A stretch of DNA of 64,000 nt from Gammaproteobacteria bacterium (lineage in GTDB: Bacteria > Pseudomonadota > Gammaproteobacteria > Steroidobacterales > Rariloculaceae), in contig JAJDVG010000012.1 in assembly GCA_022826245.1 (NCBI GenBank), positions 62,001-126,000 of the forward strand, given 5' to 3'. Positions within the stretch are counted from its first letter, which is position 1. The number at the start of each line of letters is the position of its first letter. Made by a program: the position numbers and the translations under genes. Positions 17,151 through 25,416 of this stretch are shown piece by piece. Below the pieces are notes generated by a model. That model was given only the letters and a program-made list of their open reading frames with translations, was not told the DNA's origin and made no database searches.

Positions 17151-17293
17151 CATATGCGACATCGGCGCCCCAAAATTGGACAGTTGGAACCGCGAGCACT
17201 GCGGTCGCACGCAAGAAATTCAGATATTGGCAATAGTTTCCGGGGACTCCGCGATGTCGTCTGCGATTGGCTCCACGTCGCATCCGGCGATGC
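17151..17293. promoter_or_regulatory. Conserved divergent regulatory region, copy 2
   Basis: This block lies between the leftward corrinoid operon and the rightward MttB operon and matches 8653-8795. Shared elements are CATATGCGACATCGG at 17151, GCCCCAAAATTGGACAGT, a TTGGCAATAGT-like stretch at about 17227, and GATGTCGTCTGCGATTGGCTC with ACGTCGCATCC. The distance from the first element to GATGTCG is 102 bases, identical to copy 1, and the direct repeat ATGTCG (17254)/ACGTCG (17275) again has 21-bp spacing. The remaining 16992-17150 part of this 410-base gap carries only the palindrome listed separately. Confidence 0.75.
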
Positions 17294-17401
17294 AGACATC
17301 GGGAAACAGCCTCAGACTGCTATCGGAGAACTGCCATTCGATATTGCCGTGCGGGCTCGTGCCTCCACGGCACGGTCATTTTTGGCTTCAGGAGGCCGCG
17401 C

Positions 17402-18982
17402 ATGACGGACAATACGCGACGCAGGCGGGTCTCTGGCCGGGCACGGGCCGGCGGCCGCGCGGCTCAGCGTGGCCGGGCAGCGAAGCGACTCGCGCGCCAG
17501 GGCGGGATCAGGGACGAGTTCAGAACCTGGATCGATCGCAGGATTCCCCATTTCGACGTGCTCGATGCCGAAGCGCTCGAGTTGATCGAGTACAACGCCG
17601 ACACCGTGCTCGAGGAGATCGGCATCGAGTTCCGCGAATTCCCGCGGGCGCTCAAGCTCTGGAAGGAAGCCGGCGCGGACGTGGACGGCGAGCGCGTTCG
17701 CTTCCCGCGCGGCCTGTGCCGGTCGCTGGTGCAGGCGACCGCGCCGAGCGAGTACACGCAGCACGCGCGCAACCCGAAGCGCTCCACGATCATCGGCGGC
17801 GCCCGCACCGTGCTCGTGCCCGCCTATGGGCCGCCGTTCGTACACGACCTCGATCGGGGGCGCCGGTACGCGACCATCGAGGACTTCCGCAACTTCGTGA
17901 AGCTCACCTACCTGAGCCCCGGCCTGCACCACTCCGGCGGCACCGTCTGCGAACCGGTCGACGTTCCGGTCAACAAGCGCCACTTCGACATGGTCTACAG
18001 CCATATCAAGTACACCGACAAGCCGTTCATGGGTTCGGTCACGCATCCCGAGCGCGCCGAAGATACCGTCGCCATGGCGCAGCTCCTGTTCGGCGAAGAT
18101 TTCCTGCCCCACAAGACCGTGCTGACCAGCCTGATCAACGTGAATTCTCCGCTGACCTACGACGCGACCATGCTCGGTGCAGCGACCGTCTACGCCGAGA
18201 ACAACCAGGCAACGGTCATTTCGCCGTTCCTGCTCGCGGGGGCGATGTCGCCGGTCACGATGGCCGGCACGCTGACCCAGATCCTCGCCGAGGCGCTGGC
18301 GGGCATGGCCTACATTCAGCTCGTGCGGCCCGGAGCCCCGGTGGTGTTCGGCTCGTTCGCGGCGGCGGTGTCCATGCAATCGGGGGCGCCGACGTTCGGC
18401 ACGCCGGAACCGAGCCTCGTCCTGTATGGCGTGGGCCAGTTGGCGCGGCGCCTGGGCGTGCCCTTCCGCAGCGGCGGCGGGCTGTGCGCATCCAAGGTTC
18501 CCGACGCGCAGGCGGCTTACGAGTCGGCCAATACGCTGCAGACGGCAGCTCTGGCGGGCGTGAACTTCATGCTGCACACCGCCGGCTGGCTCGAGGGCGG
18601 TCTCGCGATGGGGTACGAAAAGTTCATCCTGGACGTCGATCAGGCCAACATGATCTCCGTGCTGCTCAAGGGAATCGACCTTTCTGAGAACGCCCAGGCG
18701 CTGGATGCGCTGCGCGAGGTCGGGCCCGGTTCGCACTTTCTCGGCGCCGCGCACACGCGGGCAAATTTCGAAACCGCGTTTTACCGTTCCACCGTCGCGG
18801 ACAACAACAGCTTCGAACAGTGGCAACAGGAGGGCTCGACCGACGCCGCGCAACGTGCCAACGGAATCTGGAAGAAGATGCTCGCCGACTATCAGCCGCC
18901 GAAGCTCGACCCCGCCATCGACGAGTCGCTCGTCGACTTCATCCGGCGGCGCAAGTCCGAGTTCGAGGATCGGGACTACTGA
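17402..18982 (+). CDS. MttB-superfamily (non-pyrrolysine) methylamine:corrinoid methyltransferase, paralog 1
   Basis: A 526-residue enzyme of the trimethylamine methyltransferase family without an in-frame TAG, hence no pyrrolysine. After a basic N-terminal tail rich in Arg (about residues 1-35), the barrel begins at about 50 (EALELIEYNADTVLEEIGIEF). Family segments are SPGLHHSGGTVCEP, INVNSPLTYDATMLGAA, SPFLLAGAMSPVTMAGTL, QLVRPGAPVVFGSF and GPGSHFLGAAHTRANF. The architecture resembles glycine betaine methyltransferase MtgB, which moves one methyl group from betaine to a corrinoid protein and releases dimethylglycine. The start ATG at 17402 has AGGAGG nine bases upstream; an upstream in-frame ATG at 17267 would fall inside the conserved regulatory block and is rejected. 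Its stop overlaps the next start (TGATG). Confidence 0.92.
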   Translation: MTDNTRRRRVSGRARAGGRAAQRGRAAKRLARQGGIRDEFRTWIDRRIPHFDVLDAEALELIEYNADTVLEEIGIEFREFPRALKLWKEAGADVDGERVRFPRGLCRSLVQATAPSEYTQHARNPKRSTIIGGARTVLVPAYGPPFVHDLDRGRRYATIEDFRNFVKLTYLSPGLHHSGGTVCEPVDVPVNKRHFDMVYSHIKYTDKPFMGSVTHPERAEDTVAMAQLLFGEDFLPHKTVLTSLINVNSPLTYDATMLGAATVYAENNQATVISPFLLAGAMSPVTMAGTLTQILAEALAGMAYIQLVRPGAPVVFGSFAAAVSMQSGAPTFGTPEPSLVLYGVGQLARRLGVPFRSGGGLCASKVPDAQAAYESANTLQTAALAGVNFMLHTAGWLEGGLAMGYEKFILDVDQANMISVLLKGIDLSENAQALDALREVGPGSHFLGAAHTRANFETAFYRSTVADNNSFEQWQQEGSTDAAQRANGIWKKMLADYQPPKLDPAIDESLVDFIRRRKSEFEDRDY

Positions 18983-19677
18983 TGGGCGCCGAACGCACAG
19001 TCCCGGGAATCCCCGATGCGCATGCGCCCGCCATGCCGGAACCGATCCTCGTCATCGCCTGCGGCGCCCTGGCGCGCGAGATCCACGAGCTCAGGCGCCG
19101 CTGGGGCTGGGAACACCTGCATCTGAAGTGCATCGACGCGGCGTTGCACAACCGCCCGGCCGAAATCCCCGGGCGGCTGCGGCGGATGATTCGCCGGCAT
19201 CGCCGCTCGTACGCCGGGATTTTCGTCGCCTATGCGGACTGCGGCACCGGCGGCGGGATCGACCGCGTGCTGGAGGAGGAAGGCGCCGAGCGGCTGGAAG
19301 GCGCGCACTGCTACGAGTTCCTCGCCGGCCGCGCACGTTTCGCCGAGCTTGCCGCGGCGGAACCCGGCACGTTCTACCTGACCGACTTCCTGGCGCGCCA
19401 CTTCGATCGGTTCGTCGTCAAGCCGCTGGGGCTGGATCGGCATCCGGAACTCCGGGACGCTTACTTCGGCAACTACCGCAAGCTCGTCTACCTCTCACAG
19501 ACGCAGGACATCCGGCTTCTCGAAACCGCCGTGCAGGCCGCCGCACGCCTCGAACTCGACTTCGAGCACGTGCACTGCGGTTACGGCGAGTTGCAAACGA
19601 GCCTGGCGGCGCGCTTCACGGATGAAGCCGCGCAGGAGCGGCTCGGCGTGCCAATCCTGAGCCTGGGCAGCGCCTGA
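18982..19677 (+). CDS. DUF1638-family protein
   Basis: A 231-residue protein. Family-like features are ILVIACGALAREIHEL near residue 25, CIDAALHNRPAEIPGRLRRMI, and YADCGTGGGIDRVLEEEGAERLEGAHCYEFL. Several Cys and His residues (CGALA, ADCGTGG, GAHCYE, HVHCGYGE) could bind a metal or a corrinoid. The ATG at 18982 shares its A with the MttB stop codon, so translation is coupled. DUF1638 proteins recur in clusters with MttB-type methyltransferases, methyltetrahydrofolate methyltransferases and RACo activators, but no activity has been assigned to my knowledge. A role in methyl transfer or corrinoid handling is inferred from context. Confidence 0.85.
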   Translation: MGAERTVPGIPDAHAPAMPEPILVIACGALAREIHELRRRWGWEHLHLKCIDAALHNRPAEIPGRLRRMIRRHRRSYAGIFVAYADCGTGGGIDRVLEEEGAERLEGAHCYEFLAGRARFAELAAAEPGTFYLTDFLARHFDRFVVKPLGLDRHPELRDAYFGNYRKLVYLSQTQDIRLLETAVQAAARLELDFEHVHCGYGELQTSLAARFTDEAAQERLGVPILSLGSA

Positions 19678-19709
19678 TCGCGACAAGCTCGACGTTCGGA
19701 GGAAATCTC

Positions 19710-20618
19710 ATGACGGAAACGGTGGTCAGCTCGCCCACGAGGGAAGTGCGGATCGGTTTCGACCGGCCGTTCGTCGTCATCGGCGAGCGCATCAATCCCA
19801 CCGGGCGCAAGGCTCTCGCCGCGGACATGGCGCGCGGCGATTACAGCCGCGTGGAGGCCGATGCGATCGCGCAGGTCCGGGCCGGCGCGCGCATGCTCGA
19901 CGTGAATGCCGGCGTGCCCCTGGCCGACGAACCGAAGATGCTCGCCGATGTCGTCAGACTCGTGCAATCGATCGTCGAGGCGCCGCTGTCCATCGATTCA
20001 TCGATCGTCGCGGCGCTCGAGGCGGGGCTCTCCGTGTACCAGGGCAAGGCGCTGGTCAACTCGGTGACCGGCGAAGAAGAGATTCTCGAGTCGGTGCTGC
20101 CGCTCGTGAAACGGCACGGCGCCGCCGTGGTCGCCATCTCCAACGACGAAACGGGCATATCCGAGAACCCGGACGAGCGTTTCGCCGTGGCGAAGAAGAT
20201 CATCGAACGCGCATCCGACCACGGCATCCCGCGCGAGGACGTGGTGGTGGACCCGCTGGTGATGCCGATTGGCGCGATCAATACCGCTGGCAAGCAGGTC
20301 ATGCACATCGTCAGGCGGCTGCGCGAAGAGCTCGGGGTCAACACGACCTGCGGCGCATCCAACATCAGCTTCGGACTGCCGAACCGCAACGGGATCAATT
20401 CCGCGTTCCTGACCATGGCCATCGGCGCCGGGATGACGTCGGCGATCGCCAATCCGATGCACGCCGAGGTCATGCAGGCCGTGCTCGGCGCCGACGTCAT
20501 GATGGGCCGCGATCCGGACTGCGCGAACTGGATCCGGACTTATCGCGAGCCGTCGGCCGCGCGGCCGGAGCGAGAGCGCAACGGCAAGCGCCAGCGGCGC
20601 CGCCCGGCGGCAGCGTGA
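19710..20618 (+). CDS. Methyltetrahydrofolate:corrinoid methyltransferase (MtgA-like)
   Basis: A 302-residue pterin-binding TIM-barrel protein. It begins after GGAGG with PFVVIGERINPTGRK (about 20-35), followed by ARMLDVNAGVPLADE (55-69), the pterin-contacting PLSIDSSIVAALEAGL and NSVTGEEE, then DPLVMPIGAI and TTCGASNISFGLPNRNGIN, all characteristic of AcsE/MtgA/MtvA methyltransferases. It moves the methyl group from the methylated corrinoid protein to tetrahydrofolate, giving methyl-THF. The last 17 or so residues are an unusual strongly basic tail (RPERERNGKRQRRRPAAA). It is the third gene of the rightward operon. No methylenetetrahydrofolate reductase is seen in the window to oxidise the product. 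Confidence 0.93.
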   Translation: MTETVVSSPTREVRIGFDRPFVVIGERINPTGRKALAADMARGDYSRVEADAIAQVRAGARMLDVNAGVPLADEPKMLADVVRLVQSIVEAPLSIDSSIVAALEAGLSVYQGKALVNSVTGEEEILESVLPLVKRHGAAVVAISNDETGISENPDERFAVAKKIIERASDHGIPREDVVVDPLVMPIGAINTAGKQVMHIVRRLREELGVNTTCGASNISFGLPNRNGINSAFLTMAIGAGMTSAIANPMHAEVMQAVLGADVMMGRDPDCANWIRTYREPSAARPERERNGKRQRRRPAAA

Positions 20619-20640
20619 GGGCGCGCCCGGAGTCACTCAC

Positions 20641-22647
20641 TTGAGCCTCCACGACGCCAGGATCGTGTTTACGCCTTCCGGGCGCCGCGGCACGTTTCCA
20701 CGCGGCACGCGCCTGCTCGATGCGGCACGCAGCATTGGCGTGGACATCGACTCGGTCTGCGGCGGGCGCGGACTCTGCGGCCGCTGCCGCGTCGTCTGCA
20801 TGGACGGCAATTTCGCCAAGCACGCGATCGTTTCCCGGCCGGCTCACCTGTCGGTCGTCAACGAAATCGAGAATCGATACAGCGAGCGCCGCCGCGAGCT
20901 CGAGAAGAACCACCGCCTGAGCTGCCAGGCGGTCATCCGGGGCGATCTCGTCATCGATGTACCGCCCGAAAGCCAGATGCACCGGCAGATCGTGCGCAAG
21001 GATGCCGAACACCGCGACATCAAGCTCGATCCGGCCACGCGGCTGTACCACGTCGAGGTGCAGCCGGCCGACCTGCTCGAAGCGACCGGCGACCTCAAGC
21101 GGCTTTGCGACGCGCTGGCCTGGGAGTGGCACCTGGCGGACCTCGCCTGCGATCCCGTCATCCTGCCGCGCTTGCAGCACGCGCTGCGCGAAGGCGACTG
21201 GCGCGTCACCGTAGCCGTACACAGGCAATCGACCATCGTCGCCGTGTGGCCGGGCTTCATACCCGCAACCCACGGCATCGCAATCGACATCGGTTCGACG
21301 ACGATCGCCGCACACCTCGTGAATCTGACGGCGGGCAACGTGGTCGCCACCGACGGCATCATGAACCCGCAGATCCGTTTCGGCGAGGATCTGATGAGCC
21401 GGGTTTCCTACGTGATGATGCACGAGGACGGCGCCGACGAACTGACGCAGGCCGTCCGCCGGGGGGTCAACGACCTCATCGGCGAGGTCTGCGGGCTCGG
21501 CGGCATCGACCCGGCGGACATCGTGGAACTGACGGTCGTCGGCAACCCGATCATGCATCACCTGTTCCTGGGTCTGGATCCGCGCGAACTCGGCGGCGCC
21601 CCGTTCGCGCTGGCCGTCGACACCGCACTCGACCTCAAGGCGCGCGATATCGGCATCGCGATCGATCCGGGCGCCAATGTCTACGTGCTGCCGTGCATCG
21701 CCGGGCATGTCGGGGCCGACGCGGCCGGCATGGTGCTCGCCGAGGAACCGCATTTGCTCGACGACGTGTCGCTGGTCGTCGATGTCGGCACCAATGCGGA
21801 GATCGTGCTCGGCAACCGCGACCGGCTGCTCGCCTGTTCGAGCCCGACCGGTCCCGCCTTCGAGGGCGCGCAGATTTCCTGCGGCCAGCGCGCCACGCGC
21901 GGGGCCATCGAGCGCGTGCGTATCGATCCGGAGACCCTCGAGCCGCGCTTCAGCGTCATCGGCTCGGAGCTCTGGTCGGACGACCCGGGCTTCGAGGCGG
22001 CGATCGAGGCATTCGGAGTCACCGGAATCTGCGGGTCCGGCATCATCGAGGTCATCGCGGAAATGTACCTGGCCGGGATCGTCGATGAGAACGGCGTCAT
22101 CAACGGAACGCTGACCAGCGGCAGCGAGCGGATCTTCGCCGAGGGCCGCACGTTCTCGTACGTGCTTCATGACGGCGCGCAGCGGATCGTCGTCACCCAG
22201 AACGACGTGCGCCAGGTGCAGCTCGCCAAGGCCGCGCTTTACGCGGGTGTCCGCCTGCTGCAGGAGCGAGCCGGCATCGACAGGATCGATCGCATCCGGC
22301 TTGCCGGCGCATTCGGTTCCCACATCGATCCGAAGTACGCCATGATCCTCGGGCTCATTCCCGACTGCGATCTCGACAGCGTCGACTCGGCCGGCAACGC
22401 CGCCGGCATGGGCGCGATGATCGCGCTGTTGAACGTGCCCGCCCGCGCGGAAATCGAGGCCACGGTGCGCAGGATCGAGAAAGTCGAGACGGCGTTGGAA
22501 CCGAAGTTCCAGGAACACTTCGTCAACGCGATGGCGATTCCGAACAAGCGGGATTCCTTCCCAAGGCTCTTCTCGGTGGTGGACAAGCCGGCAGCGCGGC
22601 CGGAATCGACCGGTACCGACCGGCGGCGACGCCGCAGGGCGAGCTGA
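20641..22647 (+). CDS. RACo-type ATP-dependent reductive activator of corrinoid protein (2Fe-2S plus ASKHA domain)
   Basis: A 668-residue protein. The N-terminal domain is a plant-type 2Fe-2S ferredoxin with Cys at about 40, 46, 49 (VCGGRGLCGRCR) and a fourth at about 95 (HRLSCQ). After a linker domain, the ATPase part begins at about 215 with GIAIDIGSTTIAAHL and contains VDVGTNAEIVLGNRD, GPAFEGAQISCGQRA, GICGSGIIEVIAEMY and LAGAFGSHIDPKYA, the DUF4445/ASKHA signature. Such proteins use ATP to return oxidised cob(II)alamin to the active cob(I) state. The initiator is probably TTG at 20641, preceded by GGAG; a downstream GTG would remove eight residues. The protein is especially important in an oxygen-exposed cell, where the corrinoid is often inactivated. 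Confidence 0.92.
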   Translation: MSLHDARIVFTPSGRRGTFPRGTRLLDAARSIGVDIDSVCGGRGLCGRCRVVCMDGNFAKHAIVSRPAHLSVVNEIENRYSERRRELEKNHRLSCQAVIRGDLVIDVPPESQMHRQIVRKDAEHRDIKLDPATRLYHVEVQPADLLEATGDLKRLCDALAWEWHLADLACDPVILPRLQHALREGDWRVTVAVHRQSTIVAVWPGFIPATHGIAIDIGSTTIAAHLVNLTAGNVVATDGIMNPQIRFGEDLMSRVSYVMMHEDGADELTQAVRRGVNDLIGEVCGLGGIDPADIVELTVVGNPIMHHLFLGLDPRELGGAPFALAVDTALDLKARDIGIAIDPGANVYVLPCIAGHVGADAAGMVLAEEPHLLDDVSLVVDVGTNAEIVLGNRDRLLACSSPTGPAFEGAQISCGQRATRGAIERVRIDPETLEPRFSVIGSELWSDDPGFEAAIEAFGVTGICGSGIIEVIAEMYLAGIVDENGVINGTLTSGSERIFAEGRTFSYVLHDGAQRIVVTQNDVRQVQLAKAALYAGVRLLQERAGIDRIDRIRLAGAFGSHIDPKYAMILGLIPDCDLDSVDSAGNAAGMGAMIALLNVPARAEIEATVRRIEKVETALEPKFQEHFVNAMAIPNKRDSFPRLFSVVDKPAARPESTGTDRRRRRRAS

Positions 22648-22753
22648 TGGCAAGTGCGATCGAGCGCTCGCGGGTCGCACGGTTCCGATGAGACGGCGCG
22701 CGCAGCCGACCCCGAATTTCCTCTGAACGACGCACGGGAATGGTTTCGACTCG

Positions 22754-25285
22754 ATGAAAGCGCGGGCCAAAGCTGTGGTCATCGGCGGTGGCGTCGTCGG
22801 CGTCAGCGCGCTGTATCACCTGGCCAGGAAAGGCTGGGGCGACGACGTCGTTCTGATCGAGAAGGGTGAACTCACGTCGGGCTCGACCTGGCACGCCGCG
22901 GGTCTGCTGCCCCTGTTCAACATGAGCTACTCGGTCGGACAGGTGCACAAGTACTCCATAAAGCTCTATCGGGAACTGGAACGCGAAACCGGGCAGCGGG
23001 TCGGGTTCAGCCAGGTCGGCAACCTCAGGCTCGCCATGAACCGCGACCGCATGGACGAGTACCACCAGTACGCCGCCACGGCGAAGACCATCGGCGTCGA
23101 TGTCCGCTTCCTGACGCCGGACGAGATCAGGAATCTCTGGCCGCTGTGCAATATCGACGGCCTCGTCGGCGGCATCTTTCATCCCGAGGACGGCTACATC
23201 CAACCGGCCGACCTGACTCAGGCGCTCGCGGCCGGCGCCCGCGCGCGCGGCGCGACGATCCACCGCAAGACCGCGGTCGTCGGCATCCGCCAGGCGACCT
23301 CCGGCGGCTGGGTCGTGCACACGGACAAGGGCGACATCATCTGCGATCACGTCGTGTCCGCGACCGGCAACTATGCGCGGCAGACCGGCGAGATGGTCGG
23401 ACTCGACGTTCCCGTCATGCCGGTCGAGCACCAGTACATCGTTACGGAACCGCATCCGGAGCTCGAGGAACGCAAGCGGCAGGGGCTGCCCGAACTCGGC
23501 GTGCTGCGCGAATCGGACGGCTCCTGGTACATGCGCGAGGAGAACAGCGGCCTGATCCTCGGTCCCTACGAAAAGGACGCGCCGTGCTGCTATGTCGACG
23601 GACCGGATCCCGCGGCCGAGTACGAGCTGTTCCAGGAGGACATCGACCGCCTCATGCCGCACATCGAGGCCGCGATGAACCGCGTGCCGGCGTTCGCCGA
23701 AGTCGGGATCAAGGAGGTCTACAACGGCGCGATCGCCTACACGCCCGACGGCAACCCGATCATCGGACCGGCCTGGGGCATCGACAACTTCTGGCTGTCG
23801 GAGGGGCACAGCTTCGGCATCACGGCGGCGGGCGGCGCAGGCTGGCAACTGGCCGAATGGATCGTGGACGGCGAACCGACCATCGACTTGCTCGGCGTCG
23901 AGCCGCGCCGCTTCGGCGCTTACGCGACCAAGGATTACCTCGTCAGGAAAACAGAGGAAGCGTACGCACACGTCTTCATCATCCACTACCCGGACGAGGA
24001 ACGCCCCGCCGCACGGCCGCTGCGCACGGCGCCCTGCTACGGGCGCATGAAAGCGCGCGGCGCCGTGTTCGGCCAGAAGTTCGGCTGGGAGCGGCCCAAT
24101 TTCTTCGCCACGGAAGGGATGCCGCAGGAAGACGACTGGTCGTTCCGCCGCTCGCGCTGGTTCGAGGCCGTTCGCCGGGAGGTCGACACCGTCACGAACA
24201 ATGTCGGCCTGCTCGACATGACCGCATTCGCCAAGTGCCGCGTCTCCGGCGCCGGCGCGGAAGACTTCCTGAACGGCTTCGTCGCCAACAGCGTGCCGAA
24301 GCAGGTCGGGCGGCTCTGCCTCGCGCATGCGCTCAATCGCAACGGCGGCGTGCATTCGGAGTTCACGATCCTGCGCGAGGCCGGCCGGGGGGCGGGCAGT
24401 TCCATTGCCGCGCGGAGGAGTCAAGCCGCTGAAGGAGAGACAGGCCGTTCCCGCGGCGGCGACTCGTTCTATCTTGTGTCAGCCGGCGCGTTTCAGCGTC
24501 TGGACCATGACTACCTGCGTAAACACATGCCGCGGGACGGATCGGTGCAATTCACGCCGCTGACCGGCGCGATTGGCGTGCTGGTGCTGGCGGGTCCGAA
24601 GGCTCGCGAACTGCTGTCGCGCGTCACCCGCGCCGATCTGTCGAACGAGGCATTTCCCTGGCTCACCGCCCGCAACATCGTCGTCGGCTCGGCGCCCGTC
24701 AACGCGATGCGCGTCAACTTCGTGGGCGAACTCGGCTGGGAACTGCACCACCCGATCGAATACCAGAACCACATTTTCGACACGCTGTTCGCGGCCGGCG
24801 AAGATCTCGGGCTCGCGCCGTTCGGCATTCGCGCCATGGACTCGATGCGCATGGAGAAGTCCTATCGGCTCGTCGGCACGGAGCTGTCGATCGAGTATTC
24901 CGCCTTCGAGTCCGCGATCGATCGCTTCGTCAGGCTCGACAAGGGCGACTTTCTCGGTCGCGACGGGCTGCTCGCGTGGCGGGAGGCGGGACTGAAGAAC
25001 CTCCTCGTCACGCTCGAGGTGCACGATGTCGAGGACGCCGACGCGCTCGGCAACAACGCGCTCGTCAGGGACGGCGCAACCGTCGGCCGCGCCACGAGCG
25101 GCAATTACGGTTTCCGCACGGGCAAGTCGCTCGCGCTCGGCATGCTGCCGCCCGATCTGGCGGTTTCTGGCGCCGAGATCGGCATCGAGATTCTCGACAG
25201 GACCTTCAGGGCAACCGTCATCCCGGACAGCCCGTTCGATCCAGCCAACGAACGGTTGCGCGACGTCAACGGGGCCAACGCGTAG
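22754..25285 (+). CDS. FAD-dependent dimethylglycine/sarcosine dehydrogenase-like protein with GcvT domain (paralog 3)
   Basis: An 843-residue paralog with VVIGGGVVGVSALYH (8-22) and STWHAAGL, placing the FAD-linking His at about 47. The GcvT half contains RVNFVGELGWELHHP and DSMRMEKSYRLVG. Compared with its two paralogs it carries an in-frame insertion of about 26 residues near 541-568 (GRGAGSSIAARRSQAAEGET and beyond) between ILREA and SFYLVSA, inside the GcvT fold. The insertion is Gly/Arg/Ala-rich and its DNA can form an imperfect hairpin. If structural continuity is kept by a surface loop the enzyme may still be active. It follows the RACo gene by 106 bases and precedes soxB, linking the corrinoid part with the oxidative part. 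Confidence 0.9.
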   Translation: MKARAKAVVIGGGVVGVSALYHLARKGWGDDVVLIEKGELTSGSTWHAAGLLPLFNMSYSVGQVHKYSIKLYRELERETGQRVGFSQVGNLRLAMNRDRMDEYHQYAATAKTIGVDVRFLTPDEIRNLWPLCNIDGLVGGIFHPEDGYIQPADLTQALAAGARARGATIHRKTAVVGIRQATSGGWVVHTDKGDIICDHVVSATGNYARQTGEMVGLDVPVMPVEHQYIVTEPHPELEERKRQGLPELGVLRESDGSWYMREENSGLILGPYEKDAPCCYVDGPDPAAEYELFQEDIDRLMPHIEAAMNRVPAFAEVGIKEVYNGAIAYTPDGNPIIGPAWGIDNFWLSEGHSFGITAAGGAGWQLAEWIVDGEPTIDLLGVEPRRFGAYATKDYLVRKTEEAYAHVFIIHYPDEERPAARPLRTAPCYGRMKARGAVFGQKFGWERPNFFATEGMPQEDDWSFRRSRWFEAVRREVDTVTNNVGLLDMTAFAKCRVSGAGAEDFLNGFVANSVPKQVGRLCLAHALNRNGGVHSEFTILREAGRGAGSSIAARRSQAAEGETGRSRGGDSFYLVSAGAFQRLDHDYLRKHMPRDGSVQFTPLTGAIGVLVLAGPKARELLSRVTRADLSNEAFPWLTARNIVVGSAPVNAMRVNFVGELGWELHHPIEYQNHIFDTLFAAGEDLGLAPFGIRAMDSMRMEKSYRLVGTELSIEYSAFESAIDRFVRLDKGDFLGRDGLLAWREAGLKNLLVTLEVHDVEDADALGNNALVRDGATVGRATSGNYGFRTGKSLALGMLPPDLAVSGAEIGIEILDRTFRATVIPDSPFDPANERLRDVNGANA

Positions 25286-25416
25286 CCTGTCCGATGGCGA
25301 GGGCTGTGCGTCGAATCGAAGCGGCCGGCGACTCCCTGCGCTTCGGTCTTCGCGGCCACCGATACGCGAACCGCCGATGTCCGCGCCGCCGTCGCTAAAC
25401 CGTGGGTAACGAGAGT

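Noticed and set aside
17227..17250. Sigma-54 promoter in the TTGGCA-N-TT stretch of the conserved block
   Set aside because: The essential GG-N10-GC spacing is not met in either copy.
14159..18982. Pyrrolysine-containing trimethylamine methyltransferases
   Set aside because: Neither MttB-family gene has an in-frame TAG before its end, and no pylT or pylBCDS genes are present.
19091..19443. Minus-strand frames inside the DUF1638 gene
   Set aside because: They are shadows; the plus-strand frame is coupled to MttB and has family features.
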